64,000 bases of DNA. Source: Calliopsis andreniformis (lineage: Eukaryota > Arthropoda > Insecta > Hymenoptera > Andrenidae). The notes beneath the pieces are model-generated. The model had not been told where the DNA came from. It was given only the letters and a program-made list of their open reading frames with translations, and did no database searches. This document shows positions 1-13,583 of this stretch, piece after piece. Positions within the stretch are counted from its first letter, which is position 1. Every line of letters starts with the position of its first letter. The stretch is taken from the NCBI RefSeq assembly GCF_051401765.1, contig NW_027480464.1:124001-188000 (forward strand). Reading direction: 5' to 3'. A program made the translations under genes and the position numbers.

Positions 1-1775
1 CTCAACACTCAACACTCAGTCCTCAATCTTCATTCCTCAATCCTCAATCCTCAATCTTTAATCCTCAATACTCAATCTTCAATCCTCAATCCTCTATTCT
101 CAATGCTCAGTCCTCAATCCTCAATCGCCAATCCTCAATCCCCAATCCTCAACATTCAATCCTCAACCTTCAATCTTCAGTCCTCAATCCTCAATCATCG
201 ATACTCAATGTTCAATCCTCAATACTCAACCTTCAATCCTCAACCCTCAATCCTCAATCCACAATCCTCAATACTCAATCATCAACCTTCAATGCTCAAC
301 ACTCAATCTTCAGTCCCCAATTCCCAATCCTCAATCGTCAATCCTCATTCTTCAATCCTCAATACCCAATCCTCAATCCTCAATCCTCTATCCTCCATCC
401 GCAATTCTCAATTCTCAATCCTCAAACCTCAATCTTCAATCCTCAATACTCAATCTTCAATCCTCAATACTCATCCATAAATCCTCAATTCTCAATACTC
501 AATAGAATATCCGGAATTCTCAGTATTCAATACTCAGACCTCAATCCTCAGCCCTCAGCCCTCATCATCCATCCTCAACCCTCAATCCTCAAACCTCAGT
601 CCTCAATCCTCAATCGTCAAACCTCAAACCACAATCCTCAACCGTCAGTCCTCGTCCTCAATCCTCAACCCTCAATCCTCAATTCTCAATTCTCAATCCT
701 CAATCCTCAAACGTCAATCTTCAATCCTCAATACTCAACCTTCAATCCTCAATCCTCAATCCCCAATCCTCAATCCTTAATCCTCAATCTTCAACCATCA
801 ATCCTCAATACCCAATCTGCAATCCTCAGTCCTCAGCACTCAACCCTCAATCCTCATTCTTCAATCCTCAGTAACCAATCCTCAATCTTCAACCCTCAAT
901 CCTCAATCCTCAATCCTCAATTCACAATCCTCAACCCTCAGTCCTCAGTCCGCAAACCTCAATCCTCAGCCCTCAGCAATCATCCTCAATCCTCAATCCT
1001 CAATCCTCAATCCTCAATCCTCAGTCATCAATCCTCAATCCTCAATACTCAATCGTCAATACTCAATCGTCAATCCTCTGTCCTCAATTCTCAATCCTCA
1101 ATTCTCGTTCCTCAAACCTCAATCCTCAACCCTCAGTCCTCATCCTCAATTCTCAATTCTCAATCCTCAAACCTCAATCTTCAATCCTCAATACTCAATC
1201 CTCAATCCTCAATACTCAACCATCAATCCTCAATTCTAAATACTCAATAGAATATCCTGAATTCTCAGTGTTCAATACTCAAACCTCAATCCTCTACCCT
1301 CAGCCCTCATCCTCCATCCTCAATCCTCACACCTCAATCCTCAATCTTCAATCCTCAATCCTCAATCTTCAATCTTCAATCCTCAATCCTCAATCCTCAA
1401 TCCTCAATCCTCAATCCTCAGTCATCAATCCTCAATCTTCAATACTCAATCGTCAATCTTCAATCCTGAATGCTCAACCTTCAATCCTCAATACTCAACC
1501 TTCAATCCTCAACACTCAATCCACAATCCACAATCCTCAATCCTCAATCCTCAATACTCAATCCTCAATCCTCAATCCTCAATCCCCAATCCTCAATCTT
1601 CAATCCTCAATCCTCAATCCTCAAGCCTCAATCCTCAATCCTGAATACTCAACCTTCAATCCTCAATCCTCAATCCTCAATCATCAATCCTCAATCCTCA
1701 ATAATCAATCTTCAACATCAATCCTCAATCTTCAACCCTCAATCCTCAATCCTCAATCCTCAATCCTCAATCATC

Positions 1776-1845
1776 AGTCATGAATACTCAATCTTCATAA
1801 CTGAATCCTCAATCCTTAATCCTCAATCCTCAATCCTCAATCATC
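1776..1845 (+). repeat. Local 70-bp (10-heptamer) tandem duplication, unit 1
   Basis: The landmark TCAGTCATGAATACTC recurs exactly 70 bp later in unit 2, together with CTTCATAACTGAATCC. The boundary is uncertain by a few heptamers. Confidence 0.75.
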
Positions 1846-1915
1846 AGTCATGAATACTCAATCTTCATAACTGAATCCTCAATCCTTAATCCTCAATCCT
1901 CAAGCCTCAGTCCTC
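1846..1915 (+). repeat. Local 70-bp (10-heptamer) tandem duplication, unit 2
   Basis: This is the second copy, in the same phase. Elsewhere (10985, 11595, 17235, 17845, 26640, 30965) the landmark is present singly, which suggests a local slippage or unequal exchange here. Confidence 0.75.
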
Positions 1916-2488
1916 ATCCTCAATTCACAATTATCAATCCTCAATCCTCAATCCTCAATCTTCAATCCTGAATAATCAATCTCCAATCCTAGATCCTCAA
2001 TCCCCAATCCTCAATCCTTAATCCTCAATCTTCAATCCTCAATCCCCAGTCCTCAATCTTCAATCTTCAATGCTCAATCCTCAATCCTCAATCATCAATC
2101 CTCAGTCTTCAATCCTCAATCATCAAACCTCAAACCTCAATCCACAACCGTCAGTGCTCGTCCTCAATCCTCAAACCTCAATCCTCAATTCTCAATTCTC
2201 AATCCTCAATCCTCAATCGTCAATCTTCAATCCTCAATAGTCAATCTCCAATCCTAGAACCTCAATCCCCAATCCCCAATCCTTAATACTCAATCTTCAA
2301 TCCTCAATCCCCAGTCCTCAATCTTCAATCCTCAATGCTCAATTCTCAATCCTCAATCCTCAGTCATCAGTCCTCAATCCTCATTCCTCAAACCTCAACC
2401 CTCAACCGTCGGTCCTCGTCCTCAAACCTCAATCCCGAATCCTCAGTCCTGAATCCTCAGTCTTCAGCCCTCAGTCCTCAACAATCAA

Positions 2489-2615
2489 TTGTATATCCCC
2501 AGTCCTCATTAGAATATCCTCAATTCACAGTTTTGAGTACTCCATCCCCAATCTTCAGTCTTCAAATCTCAGTCTACAAACATCAATTCGCATCACTCAA
2601 CACTCAACACTCAGT
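2489..2615 (+). repeat. Diverged heptad block A (representative)
   Basis: The block is recognised by CTCATTAGAATATCCTC, TTCACAGTTTTGAGTAC and CTACAAACATCAATTCGC. It is far from the CCTCAAT consensus yet largely keeps the 7-bp spacing. Sister blocks start (ATTAG position) at 5765, 9986, 11354, 16235, 17604, 18211, 27332, 31657, 35325 and 41420. A related form (AATAGAATATCCTGAATTCACAG) occurs near 38545, 39500, 48665, 49800 and 50745, and another near 37055, 43150, 45420, 60900 and 61290. It serves as a landmark for higher-order units; no protein domain is recognised. Confidence 0.8.
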
Positions 2616-4650
2616 CCTCAATCTTCAGTCCTCAATCCTCAATCCTCAATCTTTAATCCTCAATACTCAATTTTCAATCCTCAATCCTCTATTCTCAATG
2701 CTCAGTCCTCAATCCTCAATCGCCAATCCTCAATCCCCAATCCTCAACCTTCAATCCTCAACCTTCAATCCTCAGTCCTCAATCCTCAATCATCGATACT
2801 CAATGTTGAATCCTCAATACTCAACCTTCAATCCTCAACCCTCAATCCTCAATCCACAATCCTCAATACTCAATCATCAACCTTCAATCCGCAATACTCA
2901 ATCTTCAGACCCCAATTCCCAATCCTCAATCGTCAATCCTCATTCTTCAATCCTCAATACCCAATCCTCAATCCTCAATCCTCTATCCTCCATTCTCAAT
3001 TCTCAATTCTCAATCCTCAAACCTCAATCTTCAATCCTCAATACTCAATCCTCAATCCTCAATACTCATCCATCAATCCTCAATTCTCAATACTCAATAG
3101 AATATCCTGAATTCTCAGTATTCAATACTCAGACCTCAATCCTCAACCCTCAGCACTCATCCTCCATCCGCAATCCTCAATCCTCAAACCTCAGTCCTCA
3201 ATCCTCAATCATCAAACCTCAAACCTCAATCCTCAACCGTCTGTCCTCGTCCTCAATCCTCAACCCTCAATCCTCAATTCTCCATTCTCAATCCTCAATC
3301 CTCAAACGTCAATCTTCAATCCTCAATACTCAACCTTCAATCCTCAATCCTCAATCCCCAATCCTCAATCCTTAATCCTCAATCTTCAATCCTCAATCCT
3401 CAATACCCAATCTGCAATCCTCAGTCCTCAACCCTCAACCCTCAATCCTCATTCTTCAATCCTCAATCACCAATCCTCAATCTTCAACCCTCAATCCTCA
3501 ATCCTCAATTCTCAATCCTCAATCCTCAGTCCTCAGTCCGCAAACCTCAATCCTCAGCACTCAGCAATCATCCTCAATCCTCAATCCTCAGTCCTCAATC
3601 CTCAATCCTCAGTCATCAATCCTCAATGCTCAATACTCAATCGTCAATACTCAATCGTCAATCCTCAGTCGTCAATTCTCAATCCTCAATCCTCGTTCCT
3701 CAAACCTCAATCCTCAACCCTCAGTCCTCATCCTCACTTCTCAATCCTCAATCCTCAAACCTCAATCTTCAATCCTCAATAATCAATCCTCAATCCTCAA
3801 TACTCACCATCAATCCTCAATTCTCAATACTCAATAGAATATCCTGAATTCTCAGTATTCAATACTCAGACCTCAATCCACAACCCTCAGCCCTCATCCT
3901 CCATCCTCAATCCTCAATCCTCAAACCTCAGTCCTCAATCCTCAATCATCAAACCTCAAACCTCAATCCTCAACCGTCTGTCCTCGTCCTCAATCCTCAA
4001 CCCTCAATCCTCAATTCTCAATTCTCAATCCTCAATCCTCAGACGTCAACCTTCAATCCCCAAGACACAACCTTCAATCCTCAATCCTCAATCCCCAATC
4101 CTCAATCCTTAATCCTCAATCTTCAATCCGCAATCCTCAATACCCAATCTGCAATCCTCAGTCCTCAACTCTCAACCCTCAATCCTCATTCTTCAATCCT
4201 CAATAACCAATCCTCAATCTTCAACCCTCAATCCTCAATCCTCAATTCTCAATCCTCAATCCTCAGTCCTCAGTCCGCAAACCTCAATCCTCAGCCCTCA
4301 GCAATCATCCTCAATCCTCAATCCTCAGTCCTCAATCCTCAATCCTCAGTCATCAACCCTCAATCCTCAATACTCAATCGTCAATCCTCAACCTTCAACC
4401 CTCAATACTCAATCTTCAATCCTCAATCCTCAGTCCACAATCTGCAATCCTCAATGCACAATCCTCAATCCTCAATCCTCAGTCCTCAATCCTCAATCCT
4501 CAATCCTCAAACCTCAATCCTCAACCGTCAGTCCTCGTCCTCAAACCTCAACCCCCAATCCTCAATCCGCAATCTTCAATCATTAATATTGAATCTTCAA
4601 TCTTCAATCCTCAATCCTCAATCCTCAATCCTCAATCCTCAATCCTCAAT

Positions 4651-4783
4651 CCTCATTCTTCAATCCTCAATACCCAATCCTCAGTCTTCAATCCTCAATC
4701 CTCAATCCTCAATTCTCAACCCTCAATCCTCAGTCCTCAGACCTCAATCCTCAATCCTCAATCCTCAATCCTCAATCCTCAAT
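4651..4783 (+). repeat. Local 133-bp (19-heptamer) tandem duplication, unit 1
   Basis: The unit starts at CCTCATTCTTCAATCC and includes ACCCAATCCTCAGTCTTC and CAGTCCTCAGACCTC. The related locus from about 6530 has the module once. Confidence 0.75.
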
Positions 4784-4893
4784 CCTCATTCTTCAATCCT
4801 CAATACCCAATCCTCAGTCTTCAATCCTCAATCCTCAATCCTCAATTCTCAACCCTCAATCCTCAGTCCTCAGACCTCAATCCTCAATCCTCA
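4784..4893 (+). repeat. Local 133-bp (19-heptamer) tandem duplication, unit 2
   Basis: The same landmark order repeats 133 bp later, then diverges into CTCAAACCTCAGCCCTCATC. Confidence 0.75.
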
Positions 4894-7800
4894 AACCTCA
4901 GCCCTCATCCTCGTTCATCAATCCTCAATCCTCAATCCTCAACCTTCAATCCACAATCTTCAATCCTCAATCCTCTATCCTCAACCCTCAATCCTCAACG
5001 TTCAATCATCATTACCCAATCCTCAGTCTTCCACCCTCAATCCTCAATACTCAATCCTCAATCCTCAATACTCAGACCTCAATCCTCAATCTTCAATCCC
5101 CAATAATCAATCTTCAATCCTCAATCCTCAATCCTTAATCCACAACCTTCAATCCTCAATACTGAATCTTCAATCCTCAATCCTCAATCCTCAATCCTCA
5201 ATCCTCATTCTTCAACCCTCAACAACCAATCCTCAGTCTACAATCCTCAATGTTCAATCCGCAATACCCAATCCTCAATCTTCAATCCTCAATACTCAAT
5301 CTTCAATCCTCAATCCTCAATCCTTAATCTTCAATCCTCAATCCTCAATCCTCAGACCTCAGTCCTCAATCCTCAATCATCAAACCTCAAACCTCAATCC
5401 TCAACCGTCAGTCCTCGTCCTCAATCCTCAAACCTCAATCCTCAATTCTCAATTCTCAATCCTCAATCCTCAATCGTCAATCTTCAATCCTCAATAGTCA
5501 ATCTCCAATCCTAGATCCTCAATCCCCAATCCCCAATCCTTAATACTCAATCTTCAATCCTTAATCCCCAGTCCTCAATCTTCAATCCTCAATGCTCAAT
5601 CCTCAATCCTCAATCCTCAGTCGTCAGTCCTCAATCCTCAATCCTCAAACCTCAATCCTCAACCGTCGGTCCTCGTCCTCAAACCTCAATCCCGAGTCCT
5701 CAATCCTGAATCCTCAATCTTCAGCCCTCAGTCCTCAACAATCAATTGTATATCCTCAGTCCTCATTAGAATATCCTCAATTCACAGTTTTGAGTACTCA
5801 ATCCCCAATCTTCAATCTTCAAATCTCAGTCTACAAACATCAACTCGCATCACTCAACACTCAACACTCAGTCCTCAATCTTCATTCCTCAATCCTCAAT
5901 CCTCAATCTTTAATCCTCAATACTCAATCTTCAATCCTCAATCCTCTATTCTCAATGCTCAGTCCTCAATCCTCAATCGCCAATCCTCAATCCCCAATCC
6001 TCAACATTCAATCCTCAACCTTCAATCTTCAGTCCTCAATCCTCAATCATCGATACTCAAACCTCAATCCTCAATAACCAACCCTCAATCTTCAACCCTC
6101 AATCCTCAATCCTCAATTCTCAATCCTCAATCCTCAGTCCTCAGTCCGCAAACCTCAATCCTCAGCCCTCAGCAATCATCCTCAATCCTCAATCCTCAGT
6201 GCTCAATCCTCAATCCTCAGTCATCAACCCTCAATCCTCAATACTCAATCGTCAATCCTCAATCTTCAACCCTCAATACTCAATCTTCAATCCTCAATCC
6301 TCAGTCCACAATCTGCAATCCTCAATGCACAATCCTCAATCCTCAATCCTCAGTCCTCAATCCTCAATCCTCAATCCTCAAACCTCAATCCTCAACCGTC
6401 AGTCCTCGTCCTCAATCCTCAACCCCCAATACTCAATCCGCAATCTTCAATCATTAATATTGAATCTTCAATCTTCAATCCTCAATCCTCAATCCTCAAT
6501 CCTCAATCCTCAATCCTCAATCCTCATTCTTCAATCCTCAATACCCAATCCTCAGTCTTCAATCCTCAATCCTCAATCCTCAATTCTCAACCCTCAATCC
6601 TCAGTCCTCAGACCTCAATCCTCAACGTTCAATCATCATTACCCAATCCTCAGTCTTCCACCCTCAATCCTCAATACTCAATCCTCAATCCTCAATACTC
6701 AGTCCTCAATCCTCAATCTTCAATCCTCAATACTCAGTCTTCAATCCTCAATCCTCAATCCTTAATCCACAACCTTCAATCCTCAATACTGAATCTTCAA
6801 TCCTCAATCCTCAATCCTCAATCCTCAATCCTCATTCTTCAACCCTCAACAACCAATCCTCAATCTTCAATCCTCAATGTTCAATCCGCAATACCCTATC
6901 CTCAATCTTCAATCCTCAACCCTCAATCCTCAATCCTCAATCGTCAATCCTCTATCTTCAATCCTCAATACTCAATCTTCAATCCTCAATCCTCAATCCT
7001 CAATCCTCACTCCACATTCTTCAATCCTCAACACCCAATCCTCAATCTTCAATCCTCAATCCTCAGTCCTCAATTCTCAATCCTGAATCCTCAATCCTCA
7101 ATCCTCAATGCTCAATACCCAATCGTCAATCCTCAGTCCTCAATCCACAATCCTCAATCTTCAATCCTCAATCCTCAATCCTCAAACCTCAGCCCTCATC
7201 CTCAATCATCAGTCGTCAATCCTCAATCCTGAACCTTCAATCCTCAATACCCAATCCTCAATCCTCAATCCTCTATCCTCCATTCTCAATTCTCAATTCT
7301 CAATCCTCAAACCTCAATCTTCAATCCTCAATACTCAATCCTCAATCCTCAATACTCATCCATCAATCCTCAATTCTCAATACTCAATAGAATATCCTGA
7401 ATTCTCAGTATTCAATACTCAGACCTCAATCCTCAACCCTCAGCCCTCATCCTCCATCCTCAATCCTCAATCCTCAAACCTCAGTCCTCAATCCTCAATC
7501 ATCAAACCTCAAACCTCAATCCTCAACCGTCTGTCCTCGTCCTCAATCCTCAACCCTCAATCCTCAATTCTCAATTCTCAATCCTCAATCCTCAAACGTC
7601 AATCTTCAATCCTCAATACTCAACCTTCAATCCTCAATCCTCAATCCCCAATCCTCAATCCTTAATCCTCAATCTTCAATCCTCAATCCTCAATACCCAA
7701 TCTGGAATCCTCAGTCCTCAACCCTCAACCCTCAATCCTCATTCTTCAATCCTCAATAACCAATCCTCAATCTTCAACCCTCAATCCTCAATCCTCAATT

Positions 7801-8689
7801 CTCAATCCTCAATTCTCAGTCCTCAGTCCGCAAACCTCAATCCTCAGCACTCAGCAATCATCTTCAATCCTCAATCCTCAGTCCTCAATCCTCAATCCTC
7901 AGTCATCAATCCTCAATGCTCAATACTCAATCGTCAATACTCAATCGTCAATCCTCAGTCGTCAATTCTCAATCCTCAATCCTCGTTCCTCAAACCTCAA
8001 TCCTCAACCCTCAGTCCTCATCCTCACTTCTCAATCCTCAATCCTCAATCCTCAAACCTCAATCTTCAATCCTCAATACTCAATCCTCAATCCTAAATTC
8101 TCACCATCAATCCTCAATTCTCAATACTCAATAGAATATCCTGAATTCTCAGTATTCAATACTCAAACCTCAATCCTCAACCCTCAGCCCTCATCCTCCA
8201 TCCTCAATCCTCAATCCTCAATCCTCAATCTTCAATCCTCAATACTCAATCTTCAATCTTCAATCCTCAATCCTCAATCCTCAATCCTCAATCCTCAATC
8301 CTCGGTCATCAATCCTCAATCATCGATACTCAATGTTCAATCCCCAATACTCAACCTTCAATCCTCAACCCCCAATCCTCAATCCACAATCCCCAATACT
8401 CAATCATCAACCTTCAATCCTCAATACTCAATCCTCAATCCTCAATACTCAACCATCAATCCTCAATTCTCAATACTCAATAGAATATCCTGAATTCTCA
8501 GTATTCAATACTCAAACCTCAATCCTCAACCCTCAGCCCTCATCCTCCATCCGCAATCCTCAATCCTCAATCCTCAATCTTCAATCCTCAATCCTCAATC
8601 TTCAATCTTCAATCCTCAATCCTGAATCCTCAATCCTCAATCCTCAATCCTCAGTCATCAATCCTCAATCTTCAATACTCAATCGTCAA

Positions 8690-9260
8690 TCTTCAATCCT
8701 GAATACACAACCTTCAATCCTCAATACTCAATCTTCAATCCTCAACACTCAATCCACAATCCACAATACTCAATCCTCAATCCTCAATACTCAATCCTCA
8801 ATCCTCAATCCTCAATCCCCAATCCTCAATCTTCAATCCTCAATCCTCAATCCTCAAGCCTCAATCCTCAATCCTGAATACTCAATCTTCAATCCTCAAT
8901 CCTCAATCCTCAGTCATCAATCCTCAATCCTCAATACTCAATCTTCAACATCAATCCTCAATCCTCAATCTTCAATCCTCAATCCTCAATATTCAATCCT
9001 CAATCCTCAACGCTCAATCCTCAACCCACAGTCTCAACCATCAATCCTCAATCCTCAATCCTCAAACCTCAGTCCTCAGTAGAATATCCTCAATTCTCAG
9101 TTATGAATACTCAATCCACAATCTTCAATCTTCAAATCTCAAACCTCAAACATCAATTCTTAACACTCGAACCTCAATCCACAGTCCTGAATATTTAACC
9201 CTCAATGCTCAATCCTCTATCTTCAATCTTAAATCAACAACTCTCAATCCTCAATCCTCA
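8690..9260 (+). repeat. Element-flank block without the element
   Basis: This block matches 12974-13537, the sequence just upstream of element copy 1, at an offset of 4284 falling to 4277. It includes the diverged module GTAGAATATCCTCAATTCTC, the CACTCGAACCTCAA... landmark and AAATCAACAACTCTC. At 9260-9261 it joins directly to ATTCTCAGCCCTCAATAGAG, which in the element-bearing loci lies about 380 bp beyond the element. The element and its near flanks are missing here. Confidence 0.8.
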
Positions 9261-9493
9261 ATTCTCAGCCCTCAATAGAGAATCCTCAGTTCTCAGTATT
9301 CTATACACAATCCTCAACCTTCAATCTTCAAATCTCACGTCCGAAACATCAGTTCGCAATACTCTACCCTCAACACTCTGTCCTCAATCTTCAATCTACA
9401 ATCCTCAAACCTCAATCTTCTATCTTCAACCCTCGACCCTCAATTCTCAATTCTCAATTCTTAATCCTCAATCCGCAATCCTCAATCCTCAAT

Positions 9494-11918
9494 CCTAAAT
9501 CCTCAATCTTCAATCCTCAATCCCCAGTCCTCAATCTTCAATCCTCAATGCTCAATCCTCAACCCTCAATCTTCAATCCTCAGTCCTCAATCCTCAATCA
9601 TCAAACCTCAAACCTCAATCCTCAACCGTCAGTCCTCGTCCTCAATCCTCAACCCTCAATCCTCAATTCTCAATTCTCAATCCTCAATCCTCAATCGTCA
9701 ATCTAAAATCCTCAATAATCAATCTCCAATCCTAGATCCTCAATCCCCAATCCCCAATCCTTAATGCTCAATCTTCAGTCCTTAATCCCCAGTCCTCAAT
9801 CTTCAATCCTCAATGCTCAATCCTCAATCCCCAATCCTCAGTCATCAGTCCTCAATCCTCAATCCTCAAACCTCAATCCTCAACCGTCGGTTCTCGTCCT
9901 CAAACCTCAATCTCGAATCCTCAGTCCTGAATCCTCAATCTTCAGCCCTCAGTCCTCAACAATCATTTGTAAATCCTCAGTCCTCATTAGAATATCCTCA
10001 ATTCACAGTTTTCAGTACTCAATCCCCAATCTTCAATCTTCAAATCTCAGTCTACAAACATCAATTCGCATCACTCAACACTCAACACTCCGACCTCAAT
10101 CTTCAGTCCTGAATCCTCAATCCTCAATCTTTAATCATCAATACACAATATTCAATCCTCAATCCTCTATTCTCAATCCTCAGTCCTCAATCCTCAATCG
10201 TCAATCCTCAATCCCCAATCCTCAACCATCAATCCTCAACCTTCAATCCTCAGTCCTCAATCCTCAGTCATCGATACTCAATGTTCAATCCTCAATACTC
10301 AACCTTCAATCCTCAACCCTCAGTCCTCAATCCACAATCCTCAATACTCAATCATCAACCTTCAATCCTCAATACTCAATCTTCAATCCCCAATTCCCAA
10401 TCCTCAATCGTCAATCCTCATTCTTCAATTCTCAATACCCAATCCTCAATCCTCAATCCTCAATCCTCTATTCTCAATCCTCAGTCCTCAATCCTCAATC
10501 GTCAATCCTCAATCCCCAATCCTCAACCTTCAATCCTCAACCTTCAATCCTCAGTCCTCAATCCTCAATCATCGATACTCAATGTTCAATCCTCAATACT
10601 CAACCTTCAATCCTCAACCCTCAGTCCTCAATCCACAATCCTCAATACTCAATCATCAACCTTCAATCCTCAATACTCAATCTTCAATCCCCAGTTCCCA
10701 TTCCTCAATCGTCAATCCTCATTCTTCAATCCTCAATACCCAATCCTCAATCCTCCATCCTCAATCCTCAATACTCATCGTCAACCCTCAGTCCTCAATT
10801 CTCAATCTTCAATCCTCGTTCCTCAAACCTCAATCCTCAACCCTCAGTCCTCATCCTCAATTCTCAATCCTCAATCCTCAAACCTCAATCTTCAATCCTC
10901 AATCCTCAATACTCAATCCTCAATCATCAATACCCAATCTTCAATCCTCAATCCTCAATCCTCAATCCTCAATCCTCAATCATCAGTCATGAATACTCAA
11001 TCTTCATAACTCAATCCTCAATCCTTAGTCCTCAATCCTCAATCCTCAATCCTCATTCCTCAAACCTCAATCCTCAAGCCTCAGTCCTCATCCTCAATTC
11101 ACAATTATCAATCCTCAATCCTCATTCCTCAATCTTCAATCCTGAATAATCAATCTCCAATCCTAGATCCTCAATCCCCAATCCTCAATCCTTAATCCTC
11201 AATCTTCAATCCTCAATCCCCAGTCCTCAATCCTCAAACCTCAATCCTCAACCGTCGGTCCTCGACCTCAAACCTCAATCCCGAATCCTCAGTCCTGAAT
11301 CCTCAATCTTCAGCCCTCAGTCCTCAGCAATCAATTGTATATCCTCAGTCCTCATTAGAATATCCTCAATTCACAGTTTTGAGTACTCAATCCCCAATCT
11401 TCAATCTTCAAATCTCAGTCTACAGACATCAATTCGCATCACTCAACACTCAACACTCAGTCCTCAATCTTCAGTCCTCAATCCTCAATCCTCAATCTTT
11501 AATCCTCAATACTCAATCTTCAATCCTCAATCCTCTATTCTCAATGCTCAGTCCTCAATCCTCAATCATCAATCCTCAATCCTCAATCATCAGTCATGAA
11601 TACTCAATCTTCATAACTCAATCCTCAATCCTTAATCCTCAATCCTCGATCCTCAATCCTCATTCCTGAAACCTCAGTCCTCAAGCCTCAGTCCTCATCC
11701 TCAATTCACAATTATCAATCCTCAATCCTCAATCCTCAATCTTCAATCCTGAATAATCAATCTCCAATCCTAGATCCTCAATCCCCAATCCTCAATCCTT
11801 AATCCTCAATCTTCAATCCTCAATCCCCAGTCCTCAATCCTCAAACCTCAATCCTCAACCGTCGGTCCTCGTCCTCAAACCTCAATCCCGAATCCTCAGT
11901 CCTGAATCCTCAATCTTC
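9494..11918 (+). repeat. 2.4-kb segmental duplication, copy 1 (offset about 6249)
   Basis: All landmarks between the CCTAAAT at 9494 and the CCTGAATCCTCAATCTTC near 11915 recur 6249-6250 bp later, flanking element copy 1 on the other side. Substitutions are few. Upstream of 9494 the offset changes to 5789 because about 460 bp present at 15.27-15.74 kb is absent here. Confidence 0.85.
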
Positions 11919-12973
11919 AACCCTCAATCCTCAATCCTCAATTCTCAATCCTCAATCCTCAGTCCTCAGTCCGCAAACCTCAATCCTCAGCCCTCAGCAA
12001 TCATCCTCAATCCTCAGTCATCAGTCCTCAATCCTCAATCCTCAGTCATCAACCCTCAATCCTCAATACTCAATCGTCAATCCTCAATCCTCAACCTTCA
12101 ATCCTCAATACCCAATCCTCAATCCTCAATCCTCTATCCTCCATTCTCAATTCTCAATTCTGAATCCTCAAACCTCAATCTTCAATCCTCAATACTCAAT
12201 CCTCAATCCTCAATACTCATCCATCAATCCTCAATTCTCAATACTCAATAGAATATCCTGAATTCTCAGTATTCAATACTCAGACCTCAATCCTCAACCC
12301 TCAGCCCTCATCCTCCATCCTCAATCCTCAATCCTCAAACCTCAGTCCTCAATCCTCAATCCTCAGTCATCAACCCTCAATCCTCTATACTCAATCGTCA
12401 ATCCTCAATCTTCAACCCTCAATACCCAATCTTCAATCCTCAATCCTCAGTCCACAATCTGCAATCCTCAATGCACAATCCTCAATCCTCAATCCTCAGT
12501 CCTCAATCCTCAATCCTCAATCCTCAAACCTCAATCCTCAACCGTCAGTCCTCGTCCTCAAACCTCAACCCCCAATCCTCAATCCGCAATCTTCAATCAT
12601 TAATATTGAATCTTCAATCTTCAATCCTCAATCCTCAATCCTCAATCCTCAATCCTCAATCCTCAATCCTCATTCTTCAATCCTCAATACCCAATCCTCA
12701 GTCTTCAATCCTCAATCCTCAATCCTCAATTCTCAGCCCTCAATCCTCAGTCCTCAGACCTCAATCCTCAATCCTCAAACCTCAGCCCTCATCCTCGTTC
12801 ATCAATCCTCAATCCTCAATCCTCAACCTTCAATCCTCAATCTTCAATCCTCAATCCTCAATCCTCAACCCTCAATCCTCAACGTTCAATCATCATTACC
12901 CAATCCTCAGTCTTCCACCCTCAATCCTCAATACTCAATCCTCAATCCTCAATACTCAGTCCTCAATCCTCAA

Positions 12974-13537
12974 TCTTCAATCCTGAATACTCAACCTTCA
13001 ATCCTCAATACTGAATCTTCAATCCTCAACACTCAATCCACAATCCACAATACTCAATCCTCAATCCTCAATACTCAATCCTCAATCCTCAATCCTCAAT
13101 CCCCAATCCTCAATCTTCAATCCTCTATCCTCAATCCTCAAGCCTCAATCCTCAATCCTGAATACTCAATCTTCAATCCTCAATCCTCAATCCTCAGTCA
13201 TCAATCCTCAATCCTCAATACTCAATCTTCAACATCAATCCTCAATCCTCAATCTTCAATCCTCAATCCTCAATATTCAATCCTCAATCCTCAACGCTCA
13301 ATCCTCAACCCACAGTCTCAACCATCAATCCTCAATCCTCAATCCTCAAACCTCAGTCCTCAGTAGAATATCCTCAATTCTCAGTTATGAATACTCAATC
13401 CACAATCTTCAATCTTCAAATCTCAAACATCAATTCTTAACACTCGAACCTCAACCCACAGTCCTGAATATTTAACCCTCAATGCTCAATCCTCTATCTT
13501 CAATCTTAAATCAACAACTCTCAATCCTCAATCCTCA
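12974..13537 (+). repeat. Upstream flank block of element copy 1
   Basis: It recurs upstream of copy 2 (offset 15158) and copy 3 (offset 19091), and as the element-less version at 8690-9260. The region near 13420 lacks one heptamer (ACCTCAA) that is present in the 9.1-kb and copy 3 versions; copy 2 lacks it too. Confidence 0.8.
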
Positions 13538-13583
13538 ATCCTCAATCCTCAGTCCTCAAGTCTCAATCCTCAATATTCAATAA

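Larger units (their letters stand above)
1..13583. repeat. Heptamer satellite (CCTCAAT)n, left block
   Basis: The stretch consists of degenerate tandem copies of CCTCAAT with ordered variants. Perfect runs are short, usually under about ten units. Occasional 6-bp units shift the phase, for example in the recurring ...GTCCTCGTCCTC... module near 642-660. More diverged sub-blocks, such as 2489-2615, 8690-9260 and 13361-13520, mostly keep the 7-bp register. The + strand has very little G. No gene was found: every open frame here reads the same Ser-Ile-Leu-Asn-Pro-Gln-Ser heptad. The last three bases (TAA, 13581-13583) are the left target-site copy of the first inserted element. Confidence 0.97.

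Noticed and set aside
1250..1290. Possible promoters at AATAGAATATCC-type motifs within the satellite
   Set aside because: These are recurring satellite variants found at many loci with no adjacent gene or other signal.
2489..2615. Block A read as a conserved protein segment (similar residues at many loci)
   Set aside because: Similarity is explained by DNA duplication. The block is flanked by non-coding satellite and stays open only because the underlying unit lacks stops.
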